A DNA stretch of 64,000 bases from Pseudomonas sp. MTM4 (GCF_019355055.1 NZ_CP048411.1:2879501-2943500), one strand, 5' to 3'. Shown: positions 54,048 to 63,050, counted from the first letter of the stretch. A program made the numbers and translations. Notes: generated by a model not told the origin, from the letters alone.

Positions 54048-55190
54048 ATGGAACTCAAACCTCAATTCGCGGAGTTCCTAGCGGGAATTCGGCCAACGCC
54101 TTCACAGCAGGAAGATTGGAAAGTCGGGTCGAAGACCTTGCGAAGCCGGCTCGAGTCCGATGAGAAACTCAAGGGCATCGTCGTAGCTACCTTCCTGCAA
54201 GGCAGCGTTCGCAGGTCAACAGCCATCCGCCCCCTGGGTGACAAACGTCCAGACGTCGATGTCGTGGTGGTGACGAATCTGGATTACAACCGACTGACGC
54301 CGAAGGAGGCTATGGTTCTCTTCGAGCCATTTCTGGAGCGTTACTACAAGGGGAAATGGCGCCCCCAGGGGCGCTCATTCGGGATTGAGCTTTCCTATGT
54401 GGATCTCGACCTGGTAATTACGGCTCTGCCCACCGACGGCCCGCGTCGCAGTCTCCTAGAACAGCTCTACCGGTCGCAGTCCGTGTTGACCACTAACTCG
54501 CTCGAAGAAGAGACCAGCTGGCGATTGAACAGCAGTTGGACACCACCTAGCGGTCTGCTCGGCAACGCGACGCCTCTTCAGGACGCGCCTCAGGAAGAGT
54601 GGAAGCCCCATCCATTGTTTCTTCCGGATCGGGATGCCGGCAAGTGGGGGCGCACTCACCCACTCGCACAGATTCAATGGACGGCGGCAAAGAATCGAGC
54701 GTGCAATGGCCACTACGTGAACCTGGTGCGAGCAATGAAGTGGTGGCGCCAGGAGAATGCAAAAAGTCTTCCTAAGTACCCGAAAGGCTACCCACTGGAG
54801 CACATGATCGGGCATGTCCTGGTCGACGGTACCACCTCCATGGCGACGGGCCTGGTTCAGGCCTTGGAGAGTTTCAGGGATACCTGGTCCTATTATGACC
54901 GGCTCAATTCAGTCCCAACACTTGCCGACCACGGTGTCCCAGAGCACAACGTTCTCGCACGCTTGTCGGTAGAAGACTTCAAGGCCTTTTACGCGGCAGT
55001 ATGCGAAGCGGCCAAGCTGGCCAGGAAAGCGCTCGACAGCACCGATGCCCAGGAGAGCGGTCAGTTGTGGCAAGACTTGTTGGGGCGCAAGTTCCCACTG
55101 CCCGGCCCGCAAGGTGGTGACAGGTCGAATGGGGGCTTTACCGCACCGAACCACTCTGCCCAGCCTGACAAGACTGAGCGGTTCGCTTGA
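54048..55190 (+). CDS. CD-NTase (cGAS/DncV-like nucleotidyltransferase) of CBASS
   Basis: Makes the cyclic oligonucleotide alarm signal after phage infection. 380 residues from the ATG at 54048. Nucleotidyltransferase motifs: G52-S53 in FLQGSVRRSTAIRP, D69-x-D71 in RPDVDVVVVT and the third acidic site at D119/D121 in YVDLDLVI; all intact. Helical C-terminal part includes RAMKWWRQENAKS. The very C-terminus (QPDKTERFA-stop) is the part that Cap2 would conjugate to a target. The partner Cap4 suggests clade D, which cannot be confirmed by eye. Overlaps cap2 by 4 bp (TTGA). Confidence 0.92.
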   Translation: MELKPQFAEFLAGIRPTPSQQEDWKVGSKTLRSRLESDEKLKGIVVATFLQGSVRRSTAIRPLGDKRPDVDVVVVTNLDYNRLTPKEAMVLFEPFLERYYKGKWRPQGRSFGIELSYVDLDLVITALPTDGPRRSLLEQLYRSQSVLTTNSLEEETSWRLNSSWTPPSGLLGNATPLQDAPQEEWKPHPLFLPDRDAGKWGRTHPLAQIQWTAAKNRACNGHYVNLVRAMKWWRQENAKSLPKYPKGYPLEHMIGHVLVDGTTSMATGLVQALESFRDTWSYYDRLNSVPTLADHGVPEHNVLARLSVEDFKAFYAAVCEAAKLARKALDSTDAQESGQLWQDLLGRKFPLPGPQGGDRSNGGFTAPNHSAQPDKTERFA

Positions 55191-56980
55191 CTGTTCGTCA
55201 GGTGATAACGCCCCACATTCTGTTGTCGGTTGTTGATGCCATCAACAGCGGTGCACGCACCCATACAGACAGTAGCTGGGTGCTGCATCCGGAAGGAGAA
55301 TGGTCGCTCCGGTTCGTAGCGCGTCTTTCCGTACCGCCGACTGACTTTGTGCCAAGCGAATCGATCTGGCAGCTAGTGGTCTGGACAACCCATAACGGGG
55401 AAACAGCTCACGTTTATCCAGATGCTACTCACGGCATCACCGCCACATTCCCTCACCAGGATTACAACGGCGAAGCGTATCCACCGCGTCATTGGAGGCT
55501 CGGCAAACCTTGCTTGGAAAAACCTATCGGAGTTTTCAATCGCACTAGCTGGTCGAACGAACCTCGCAACCTGGCCGAACGCTTGTCCTGGTTGCTGCAG
55601 CGCTTATTGAACTGGATTGACGCGGCGGCAAGCGATTCCCTTAGCGTTGAGGGAGACCCACTTGAGCTTCCGCCCCTACCCGGACAAACCCTCTTTCCAC
55701 TGTTGGGGTTTCGAGAAATCGCCGGCGGCCTTTCGCAGTGGATGCCTCGCCAAGGGAGTTGGGGGTACGCAAGCACAAGCCCGTTGAAAGGGACCGATGG
55801 CACCCGGGTCATAACGGCATATCAACTGGCCGACGGCGAGATCTTCAGGACCACTGAATGGTCGCCTTCGATGCTGAGCAAAGAACGTACATCAGATGCC
55901 CTGTGGCTTGTCTTGCCTGAGATGCCAGTAGCCCCTCCCTGGCAAGCGCCTAAGTCTTGGCTAGAACTAAACGAACGCCTAGCAGCTAACCACGTCGATC
56001 TTGAAAAAATGCTCGTTGACATGGGGCGCGCGGTTAGGCGAAGTCCTCGGAGAGCCCCGCCCTGGGTACTACTTCTGGGATTCCCGATCGCGGAGCGAGT
56101 TGGGTTAGCACCATCCCGATTTCACTGGCTTGCGATTAAATCCCCCCCACTCGCCAACAAGACAGCGCGGCGAAATGGATTCAGGTCCTGTGAGCGCAAC
56201 CATCGCCAATGGGATGCTGAAATTGCTATATCCAAGGAACCCCTGAAGTGGCAGCGCACAGCCAACTGGGCCTCGGACCAACTGAGAACGAGGGGAGCGG
56301 CCGAGAGTGAGATGTGCGGGCGTCGAATTGTATTGATAGGCGCAGGTTCTCTCGGAAGCTCAGTCGCAGAGAACCTCCTCCGTATGGGCGTTTGCGAACT
56401 GGGTATTCTGGATTACGACTGGGTGATGATGGGCAATCTCAGCCGCCATACGCTCTCCATGCAGGCGGTGGGGCACAAGAAAGCCAAGGCTCTTGCTGCG
56501 CACCTCAACGGATGCATGCCCGATGCAAAGGTCAGGGCGTTTGATACCGTGTTTCCGCCCCATAGCGAACAGCTCAAACAAGCAGTCAGAAGCTATGATG
56601 TGATTGTCGACTGCACGGGCGACGATGAAGTATTGGATGCTCTGGCTTCGTTCGATTGGCAGAGTGAAAAGCTCTTTGTGAGCCTAGCTATGACGTGGCG
56701 AGCGGAAGGCCTTTTCGCGTATGCCGCTTCCGAATCGAGCTTTCCAGCCATAGATGCCAAGGCCCAATTCTCAGCCTCTCCCACCCCGACCTTCGACGAC
56801 TTAGACGAAAAGATCGAAGGTATCGGATGCTGGCATGCCGTATTCCCTGCGACCGCCGATGATGTTCAGCTATGGGGAGCGATTGGTAGCAAATTCATCC
56901 GTAGGGCCGTATTGAGTCCAGGAAGGCACTACGAGTATTTCCGGCAAATGCCGGACGGCACAGTCGAGCATGCAAAATGA
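55187..56980 (+). CDS. cap2: Cap2-like E2-E1 fusion enzyme of type II CBASS
   Basis: Ubiquitin-conjugation-like enzyme that primes the CD-NTase. Starts at a TTG overlapping the CD-NTase stop; a GTG at 55202 is an alternative. 597 residues from the TTG. The E2-like half carries Cys109 (RLGKPCLEKP). The E1/ThiF half begins near residue 385 with GAGSLGS, then Asp in ILDYDWV and NLSRHT. Cys548 lies in EGIGCWHAVFPA. With the TTG start these two Cys fall at 109 and 548, the numbers I recall for the active sites of Enterobacter cloacae Cap2. ATGA overlap with cap3 keeps the operon coupled. Confidence 0.92.
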   Translation: MTVRQVITPHILLSVVDAINSGARTHTDSSWVLHPEGEWSLRFVARLSVPPTDFVPSESIWQLVVWTTHNGETAHVYPDATHGITATFPHQDYNGEAYPPRHWRLGKPCLEKPIGVFNRTSWSNEPRNLAERLSWLLQRLLNWIDAAASDSLSVEGDPLELPPLPGQTLFPLLGFREIAGGLSQWMPRQGSWGYASTSPLKGTDGTRVITAYQLADGEIFRTTEWSPSMLSKERTSDALWLVLPEMPVAPPWQAPKSWLELNERLAANHVDLEKMLVDMGRAVRRSPRRAPPWVLLLGFPIAERVGLAPSRFHWLAIKSPPLANKTARRNGFRSCERNHRQWDAEIAISKEPLKWQRTANWASDQLRTRGAAESEMCGRRIVLIGAGSLGSSVAENLLRMGVCELGILDYDWVMMGNLSRHTLSMQAVGHKKAKALAAHLNGCMPDAKVRAFDTVFPPHSEQLKQAVRSYDVIVDCTGDDEVLDALASFDWQSEKLFVSLAMTWRAEGLFAYAASESSFPAIDAKAQFSASPTPTFDDLDEKIEGIGCWHAVFPATADDVQLWGAIGSKFIRRAVLSPGRHYEYFRQMPDGTVEHAK

Positions 56981-57477
56981 AGAACTCTGTCCCGCTCTCA
57001 TTCTCGAGCCCCGGTGCCCCATACACTGTGACCTTTGAGGCTGCAGCCTTAAGTAAGATGGTAAGTGACTGTGTCCGGGCAGGAACGCACGAAACGGGCG
57101 GCATTTTGATAGGGAAGTACAGTAGCGACGGGAGCGTTGCCCTTATCTCGGAAATTACATCACACCCCAAGGACTCAATCAGCAGCTCAGTCACCTTCCA
57201 ACGCGGAACAATTGGGCTGAGAGAATTGCTCGCCGCGCGTTGGGATGAAGGTTTTCACTATGTCGGTGAGTGGCACTATCATCCTGGCGGATCACCGGAA
57301 CCAAGCGGCCCCGATATGCATACCATGCGATCCATCGCTACAAACTCCAAATACTCGTGTCGAGAACCGATTCTGATCATCTTAGGTGGACGCCCTCCAC
57401 GAGAAGTAAAGCTCAGTGCAACAGTTTTTCCGGCCAATAGGCCAAGCGTGAGATTAAATCCATTCTCCTATAGCTGA
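56977..57477 (+). CDS. cap3: Cap3-like JAMM isopeptidase of type II CBASS
   Basis: Metalloprotease that reverses Cap2 conjugation. 166 residues with a complete JAMM site: E39 (HETGGILIG), H100 and H102 (GEWHYHPGG) and D113 (PSGPD). Length and fold match Cap3. It starts inside the cap2 stop (ATGA) and ends the operon; I see no terminator hairpin directly after it. Confidence 0.92.
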   Translation: MKNSVPLSFSSPGAPYTVTFEAAALSKMVSDCVRAGTHETGGILIGKYSSDGSVALISEITSHPKDSISSSVTFQRGTIGLRELLAARWDEGFHYVGEWHYHPGGSPEPSGPDMHTMRSIATNSKYSCREPILIILGGRPPREVKLSATVFPANRPSVRLNPFSYS

Positions 57478-57542
57478 CACGCGCCACCTTTCCTGCGGGC
57501 TGTTCAGCCTAAATGCTGTCCAAAGATGGTTAGCTCAACAGA

Positions 57543-57615
57543 CTGCCGCTTATGGCCGGTTTCAGCCTGCTACGACAGGCACCTCCCGGCCAAATGCTGC
57601 CTCCGGCAGCTACCG
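57543..57615. repeat. Dispersed CCGCTT(N)TGGCC intergenic repeat
   Basis: Reads ...CCGCTTATGGCCGGTTTCAGCC..., then an inverted GGCCAAATGC and GGCAGC-ACCGACCAAA. Similar stretches occur at 39671, 52347, 58790 and 59542. It lies between cap3 and the EamA gene and may act as a hairpin terminator. Confidence 0.45.
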
Positions 57616-57647
57616 ACCAAAGCCTCCACAGAATTCCATCCAAATAC

Positions 57648-58571
57648 TCATTGGCGCCTAGCCCACGGGGCAAACAGGGCGCGCAGCAGGCGGGATAAGA
57701 ACTTGGGTACATCAATCTCGGCGATCAGCAGAGCTGAAAAGATGAGAGCTGCACCGGCCAGGGTTCTTCCATCCAAGGTTTCGCCAAGGAGCATCGCTCC
57801 CGCGAATGCTGCGAAGATGGGCTCGAACAGGTAGGTCAGGGCTACTTTTTCTTCTTCGAGATACTTCTGCGCAGCACTCTGAACCGCGTACATGAAGGCT
57901 GTGGCGAGCAACGCGCAGAACAGAACTCCTTCCCAGAAGGAGGAATCCATTGGGGCCCATTCGGCCCTAGCGTCGAAAAGTGCAGCAAAAAGGCATCCAG
58001 TAGCGCAGGTAGCCAGCGCAGTGATGACCGTAAGCATCGAGTCGTACTTATGCGAGAAGAAGCCAACCGTGAGCACATATGCGGCAAAAAAGACTGCACA
58101 GCACATGATCCAGATGTCACCTGGATTCAGAGTAAGCCCGGCCCTCGTAACGATCAGATAGAGCCCTGTCAGCGCGACGGCGCAGCAGAGCCAGATTCGA
58201 GGCTCGACGCGCTTCCGAAAGAGAGCCCACTTGAAGACCGGGATGAGCAATACATCCAGGCCAGTGATGAAGGCGGTGTTGGTGATGCTGGTGTGCTGAA
58301 GCCCGACAGTCTGGAAAATGTTACCCAAACACAAGGGTAGACCTATGGCCACGCCGGCCAGGAGCGTTTCTTTGTTGATCAGTTTCAGCCGTCTGAAAAA
58401 GATCACGCAAAGCACTAGCGTAGCGAGTGCGAACTTGTACCCCAGGAATACGAAGGGTGACCCGTCCGCAACACCCACTTTGGTGAAGGCAAACGAAATC
58501 CCCCAGAACGCGGTTCCGAGGATTAACAGGCATAGATATGTCTGACGAACAGGCATGCGAAAACCATCCAT
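57648..58571 (-). CDS. EamA/DMT-family drug/metabolite transporter
   Basis: Inner-membrane permease with ten helices in two EamA repeats, 307 residues from ATG at 58571 (an ATG at 58556 starts at MPVRQTYLCLL, more typical). First repeat ILGTAFWGISFAFTKVGVADGSPF, second repeat AYVLTVGFFSHK...YLFEPIFAAFAGAMLLGETL, the usual RhaT-like endings. Substrate unknown. Leftward and convergent with the CBASS operon; no functional link apparent. Confidence 0.88.
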   Translation of the reverse strand: MDGFRMPVRQTYLCLLILGTAFWGISFAFTKVGVADGSPFVFLGYKFALATLVLCVIFFRRLKLINKETLLAGVAIGLPLCLGNIFQTVGLQHTSITNTAFITGLDVLLIPVFKWALFRKRVEPRIWLCCAVALTGLYLIVTRAGLTLNPGDIWIMCCAVFFAAYVLTVGFFSHKYDSMLTVITALATCATGCLFAALFDARAEWAPMDSSFWEGVLFCALLATAFMYAVQSAAQKYLEEEKVALTYLFEPIFAAFAGAMLLGETLDGRTLAGAALIFSALLIAEIDVPKFLSRLLRALFAPWARRQ

Positions 58572-58789
58572 TCAAATTGGAGTGGTTAGAGCATGCGGAG
58601 AGGCCGCAAGAAAGCCCGAGTTTGCCTTCAATCTCTTCTCTAACGTTAAGGCAAGTCGGTAAAGCGCTTTCATCTGCCGCTATTAATCAATTTGGGGCAG
58701 CAGGCTGTCAACAGGTGCTACAAACCAGTCTGCAGCAAGCTGCCATCGACAGATGGCTACAACATGGCACCCGATGCACTGTCGCCAGC

Positions 58790-58846
58790 TTCCGCTTCTG
58801 GCCGGTAGTCGCCGTTGTGAAGACGGCTTTCGGCCAGAAGCGGTCG
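58790..58846. repeat. Dispersed intergenic repeat forming an inverted pair
   Basis: TCCGCTTCTGGCCGGTAG and its inverse CTTTCGGCCAGAAGCGG (58827-58843) face each other across about 28 bp and could fold into a long hairpin. Same family as the element at 57543 and elsewhere. It sits 92 bp after the YegP gene's stop, on the leftward transcript. Confidence 0.5.
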
Positions 58847-58937
58847 ATCACATCCGAGCAGGGAAAAGCGGCTATTAAGAATACTCAGCCGCCCATCTCA
58901 ACGAAATGCCCAAGTGATTTTGAACAGACTGAAGCGA

Positions 58938-59273
58938 TTAATTGCCCACCTCAACAACCTTAGCGTCGGGTGCGTGGTTTTTCACCGACTCGATACCCTT
59001 GTCGCGTGAGGCTTCGGAGGCATATGACTGGCTCGTCCCGACTACTTGGTGATTACCCGCCTTAAGGTTGAACATAAACTTGTCAGCCCCGCTGGCCTTA
59101 CGCTCGTAGCGTGCATCATCAGGCGCATTTTTTTTGACTGACTCGACTCCATTTAGACATCCAGACTTATCCTTGTAGCCCTCGCTGGCCAGAATTGCTT
59201 GGCCATTGTTGGCTTTGAGCCGAAAACGAAATTCACCCGCTTTGTCGTTGTATATTTCAAACGTCCCAGACAT
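58938..59273 (-). CDS. YegP-family protein with two DUF1508 repeats
   Basis: Small cytosolic protein of 111 residues made of two tandem DUF1508 units (about residues 1-55, FEIYNDKAGEFRFRLKANNG, and 58-109, FMFNLKAGNHQVV). Each ends in the family's GIESVKxxAPD-type helix. Family function is unknown; some members are induced by stress. AAAAATAAGGAAT precedes the ATG. Confidence 0.9.
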   Translation of the reverse strand: MSGTFEIYNDKAGEFRFRLKANNGQAILASEGYKDKSGCLNGVESVKKNAPDDARYERKASGADKFMFNLKAGNHQVVGTSQSYASEASRDKGIESVKNHAPDAKVVEVGN

Positions 59274-59731
59274 ATAGCTATTCCTTATTTTTGGCTTTCA
59301 TGAGATCCATCGATATCGCTGCGGTCCAAAAAATGACTGTTTGCCCATTAGAAATATGGTTTCTGTGTGATGCTAGCCAGGCAAAATCGATGCTCCAGCT
59401 TCAGTAGAACTGCATGACAAATGCACCATACCCCAAGAGCTAAACCAGATTTTTGAACAGTCAAAGTATAGACACAGATCTCAACACGGCTCGATTTCTT
59501 CGTCGAGTGAAGAGCCCAGCTTTTGCAGAGATATCCGAGCGGCTGCTTTTGGCCGATAGCTGCCGCTCATCCCACCGCGTCGTGTACCGCTGCGACGGCA
59601 TCTCGCGCCGCATCGCCCACTTAGGGGCTGCAGGGATACGACCGAGTCGCACTGTACCCCTGCCCTCGGGCATTAATCCGGTCGACTACAGCCATCAGCC
59701 GATCGGTACCCGGGCGTGTTAACGGGGTAAA
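59274..59731. other. Intergenic region between yegP and the tandem array
   Basis: No credible gene. It contains another copy of the dispersed element (CTGCTTTTGGCCGATAGCTGCC, shortened to its core at 59542-59563). Confidence 0.45.
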
Positions 59732-59732
59732 C

Positions 59733-60890
59733 CCTAACCCAGCACGACGTGGGCTGGAGCGATGGCTCAGCCTCGACTGCATTCTCGGGGCGCTCGCCAG
59801 TTTCCGGTCAGCGCTCAGCTAATTCCGGTCATGTAGTCGACCATTCTTTTCGGCTCTGGCGGGCAGCCGGTGCCCTCGATAGCGCCTGTGGAATACTGCA
59901 CGAGATGTTCGCAACCCAGCAACGACGTGGGCTGGAGTAGTAGCAAAACCTCAACTGCATTCTCGGGGCGCTCGCCAGTTTCCGGTCAGCGCTCAGCTAA
60001 TTCCGGTCATGTAGTCGACCATTCTTTTCGGCTCTGGCGGGCAGCCGGTGCCCTCGATAGTGCCTGTGGGAATGCTGCACGAGATGTTCGTAACCCAGCA
60101 ACGACGTGGCAGGAGTAGTGGCAAAGCCTCAACTGCATTCTCGGGGCGCTCGCCAGTTTCCGGTCAGTGCTCAGCTAATTCCGGTCATGTAGTCGACCAT
60201 TCTTTTCGGCTCTGGCGGGCAGCCGGTGCCCTCGATAGCGCCTGTGGAATACTGCACGAGGTGTTCGCAACCCAGCAACGACGTGGCAGGAGTAGTGGCA
60301 AAGCCTCAACTGCATTCTCGGGGCGCTCGCCAGTTTCCGGTCAGCGCTCAGCTAATTCCGGTCATGTAGTCGACCATTCTTTTCGGCTCTGGCGGGCAGC
60401 CGGTGCCCTCGATAGCGCCTGTGGAATACTGCACGAGATGTTCGCAACCCAGCAACGACGTGGGCTGGTGTAGTAGCAAAGCCTCAACTGCATTCTCGGG
60501 GCGCTCGCCAGTTTCCGGTCAGCGCTCAGCTAATTCCGGTCATGTAGTCGACCATTCTTTTCGGCTCTGGCGGGCAGCCGGTGGCCTCGATAGCGCCTGT
60601 GGGAATGCTGCACGAGATGTTCGTAACCCAGCAACGACGTGGGCTGGAGTAGTGGCAAAGCCTCAACTGCATTCTCGGGGCGCTCGCCAGTTTCCGGTCA
60701 GCGCTCAGCTAATTCCGGTCATGTAGTCGACCATTCTTTTCGGCTCTGGCGGGCAGCCGGTGCCCTCAACAGCGCTTGTGAGAATGCTGCACGAAAAAGA
60801 CCGTAACCCAGAAATGACACGGGCTGGAGCCATGGCAAAGCCTCAACTGCACTCTCGGGGCGCTCGCCAGTTTCCGGCCAGCACTCATGG
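59733..60890. repeat. Noncoding tandem array of about 178-bp units
   Basis: Landmark ATTCTCGGGG recurs at 59781, 59959, 60137, 60314, 60492, 60671 and (as ACTCTCGGGG) 60851, so units are 178, 178, 177, 178, 179 and 180 bp, nearly identical inside the array and diverged at both ends. Each unit begins near AACCCAGCAACGACGTGGGC and holds a CCGGTCA direct repeat, GGCG-CT-CGCC and GGGCA-GCCGG-TGCCC hairpins. Lengths are not multiples of three and frames shift, so it is not a coding repeat. Confidence 0.92.
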
Positions 60891-61013
60891 AATTCCGGTA
60901 GACGCGACTTGGCTCCGTCAAGGTCGTGCGTTGAAATCTTGAGTCAGTGCGTAGTGCTGGCCACGCTCGTTATAGTGAAAGGGGTCATACCCATAGCAAA
61001 GCCGAGGTCTAAC

Positions 61014-61424
61014 GTGACTATAAAAAATGAAGATCAAATGGCAGCCACAGATACTCCGCATGCAGGCAAGGTCGCGATGAAATTTTTCTTCAACCTTATG
61101 GAGAAATGGGGCTGCTCTGAGGATGAGCAGAAGGTTCTGCTAGGAGGCATCGGCAACGATGCTTACCACAAGTACAAGAGCTCGCCGGAGATATGCCTGT
61201 GTCACGATCTTATGGAGAGGATTTCCTACCTGATGGGGATCCACAGGTCCTTGAGGGTGATCTTCAGTAACCACGCCGACTACGGTTACCATTGGGTAAG
61301 AAAACCCAATAAAACACCTCCCTTCAATGGCCAAAGCGCTCTGCAGTTAATGCTGTCTGGCCGTACTGCTGAACTGGCCGAGGTGCGCCGCTATCTAGAT
61401 TCGGTACGAGAACCACCTTTCTAA
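61014..61424 (+). CDS. MbcA/ParS/Xre-family antitoxin-like protein (DUF2384)
   Basis: 136 residues from the GTG at 61014 (GAGG six bases upstream; an ATG at 61038 is an alternative). The Xre-like first half (FFFNLMEKWGCSEDEQKVLLGGI) and the C-terminal toxin-binding part (HWVRKPNKTPPFNGQSALQLMLSGRTAELAEVRRYL) make a full-length antitoxin of the RES-toxin family. No RES-domain toxin gene follows in the next kilobase, so it may be an orphan or a standalone regulator. Confidence 0.75.
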   Translation: MTIKNEDQMAATDTPHAGKVAMKFFFNLMEKWGCSEDEQKVLLGGIGNDAYHKYKSSPEICLCHDLMERISYLMGIHRSLRVIFSNHADYGYHWVRKPNKTPPFNGQSALQLMLSGRTAELAEVRRYLDSVREPPF

Positions 61425-61582
61425 ATAAAGTTGTCGTAACGCATCGAAAGCATCCGGGAATTCCTGGCGGCGCAGCCACGTCTCTTGAGCGCGATTCACA
61501 AAAAAAAGCAGCGTTTAACTGAAGGGCGGCACCCTGCTGAATTTCGAAGTCGGGAGCCTTGGGGCAGGCATCGGCTGCAATT

Positions 61583-61819
61583 TCACTGGTATACGCCGTG
61601 CTCGATGCGCTGCAAGTATGCCTCGACAGCCTGCAACCCTACCGGATCAGTGATAATTGCCGATGGCATCTCACCATTGAAGTACCTGCAGGGTCGGCCA
61701 AGCCATTCCTCGGCCAGTTTCTGGTTACCAAAGACGCTAATCGCCCGCTCCAGCACTTTGTTGTACTGGCCAGAGCTTAACGGAACCGATTGTTTCCTTA
61801 CTGAAGGCTTTTTGCGCAT
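61583..61819 (-). CDS. Short DUF2384 antitoxin-like protein
   Basis: 78 residues from the ATG at 61819 (AGAGG upstream). Contains only the toxin-binding half: RAISVFGNQKLAEEWLGRPC and IITDPVGLQAVEAYLQRIEHGV. The family motif WL..P...G..P......G...V...L..I..GV is clear. No toxin gene is visible downstream on the minus strand. It lies just downstream of a decayed small gene. Confidence 0.65.
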   Translation of the reverse strand: MRKKPSVRKQSVPLSSGQYNKVLERAISVFGNQKLAEEWLGRPCRYFNGEMPSAIITDPVGLQAVEAYLQRIEHGVYQ

Positions 61820-61846
61820 CACGACCTCTTTCGAATTGGAGAAACT

Positions 61847-61934
61847 TCACGAGATCTTTTGAGTTGAAAGCTGCAGCGCTTGTGCCGCCGGAGGATGCAA
61901 GGTGCATCCATTCACAATCAATGCGCGCCATCAC
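61847..61934 (-). pseudogene. Frameshifted copy of the small gene at 63417-63596
   Basis: DNA here aligns with the start of the gene at 63596, including its leader (GCGTAATC before the start) and the run GCTGCAGCTTTCA. After Trp9 there is one extra base compared with the other copy, which shifts the frame; in the corrected frame it stops at codon 29. A decayed paralogue. Confidence 0.6.
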
Positions 61935-62285
61935 GATTACGCCCCTTTTAGAGTCCCGGGTTCTAGCCGGGTTCTACCCCGAGAGCACGCGCGCTGATGG
62001 GTATGGATTGCAGTTTGCCACTCTTCACGCTAGCTGGGGTTATGGCTCGGCTGAAGAATCTCAGCGATTCTAGACGCGTTGCCCGGGATGGCTTTTTCTA
62101 CGACGGCGGTACCCTACCTCTGGAGCTCAGACTGGCGCAGTATCTTAGGCCTTTCCAGGATTCCCTCTAGAACGGTGAGATCAACGTCAGTGAAAAACAC
62201 GCCGCTCATTACGGCAGGACGCTTTCGGAATAAAACTAAGGACGCGAGACTTCTACATCTTGCCGATCGGCTTTGATGTCGTGAA
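61935..62285. other. Intergenic region before the Sir2 gene's end
   Basis: I see no gene. A short direct repeat GGGTTCTA occurs at about 61958 and 61969. Nothing else supportable. Confidence 0.4.
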
Positions 62286-63050
62286 TTAAACCGTAGGAAA
62301 AGCGGCTTTCAAAAGCGCTGGCAGCACCTCGGATGCTCGGCCAATCAACATCAGCTCGTTGGCATTGCCGAGGGAGACGTCCGCAAGATTGACATGGATT
62401 ACGGTAGCTCCCGCAGCGAGTGCTATTTCCGGGATGTCCGCCGCAGGCGTAACGATGCCTGAGGTACCTACAGAGATCAGTACCTGGCACGTTTTCACCA
62501 TATGCATGGCTGCTTTCCAGGGAGCCATGGGTAAATCCTCTTTGAACCAGACGACAGCGGGCCGCAATTTCCCATTGCAGCGTCTGCAACGAGGGGGCTC
62601 TACCTCCTGTCCATCACCATGTACCACTAGCTGCTCCTCACTCAGATCGGCAGGCCGATGGCAGGCGAAGCATTTCGGCTGCGCAAGACTCCCGTGTAGA
62701 TGAACCACGTCCACCGACCCAGCGCGCTCGTGAAGGTCATCAATGTTCTGAGTCACTACGAACACCTCCCTGCCTGTGGCAGCAAGTCGCGACGGCACTA
62801 GATGAGCTGCATTCGGTTGGGCTTGTGTAGTCTGATGCCTTCTCCACAAATACCATCCCCAAACGAGCGCAGCGTTGGCACGGAACGCCTCTGCGGTCTC
62901 CAATCGCTGGGGATCGTACGTTGCCCAAAGCCCGGTAAGCTTGTCGCGGAAGGTGGGAATACCACTTTCCGCGGAAATACCAGCGCCCGTGAAGAACACC
63001 ACGCTACGGGCGGATTGCAAGGCGAAGGATGCTTGCTGCATGTCGCTCAT
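62286..63050 (-). CDS. Sir2-family NAD-dependent protein deacylase (class III sirtuin)
   Basis: Removes acyl groups from lysine using NAD. 254 residues. NAD motifs GAGISAESGIPTFRD, TQNIDDLHERAG and catalytic His in VVHLHGSL. Zinc site CFACH...CRRC. C-terminal GTSGIVTPAA. The Tyr-x-x-Arg of WYLWRR is the acidic-acyl pocket of sirtuins that remove succinyl or malonyl groups (CobB/SIRT5 type). ATG at 63050 overlaps the upstream gene's stop as ATGA, so the pair is coupled. Chromosomal housekeeping or accessory role cannot be told; it is not fused to a defence domain. Confidence 0.92.
   Translation of the reverse strand: MSDMQQASFALQSARSVVFFTGAGISAESGIPTFRDKLTGLWATYDPQRLETAEAFRANAALVWGWYLWRRHQTTQAQPNAAHLVPSRLAATGREVFVVTQNIDDLHERAGSVDVVHLHGSLAQPKCFACHRPADLSEEQLVVHGDGQEVEPPRCRRCNGKLRPAVVWFKEDLPMAPWKAAMHMVKTCQVLISVGTSGIVTPAADIPEIALAAGATVIHVNLADVSLGNANELMLIGRASEVLPALLKAAFPTV

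Noticed and set aside
58538..58963. 141-residue rightward open frame between the EamA and YegP genes
   Set aside because: It spans the dispersed inverted repeat and overlaps two well-supported leftward genes.
60048..60473. Open frames running through the tandem array
   Set aside because: Unit lengths of 177-180 bp shift the frame from copy to copy, and no ribosome site precedes them.
59733..60890. CRISPR array
   Set aside because: Units are about 178 bp and repeated end to end with no unique spacers; no cas genes in the window.
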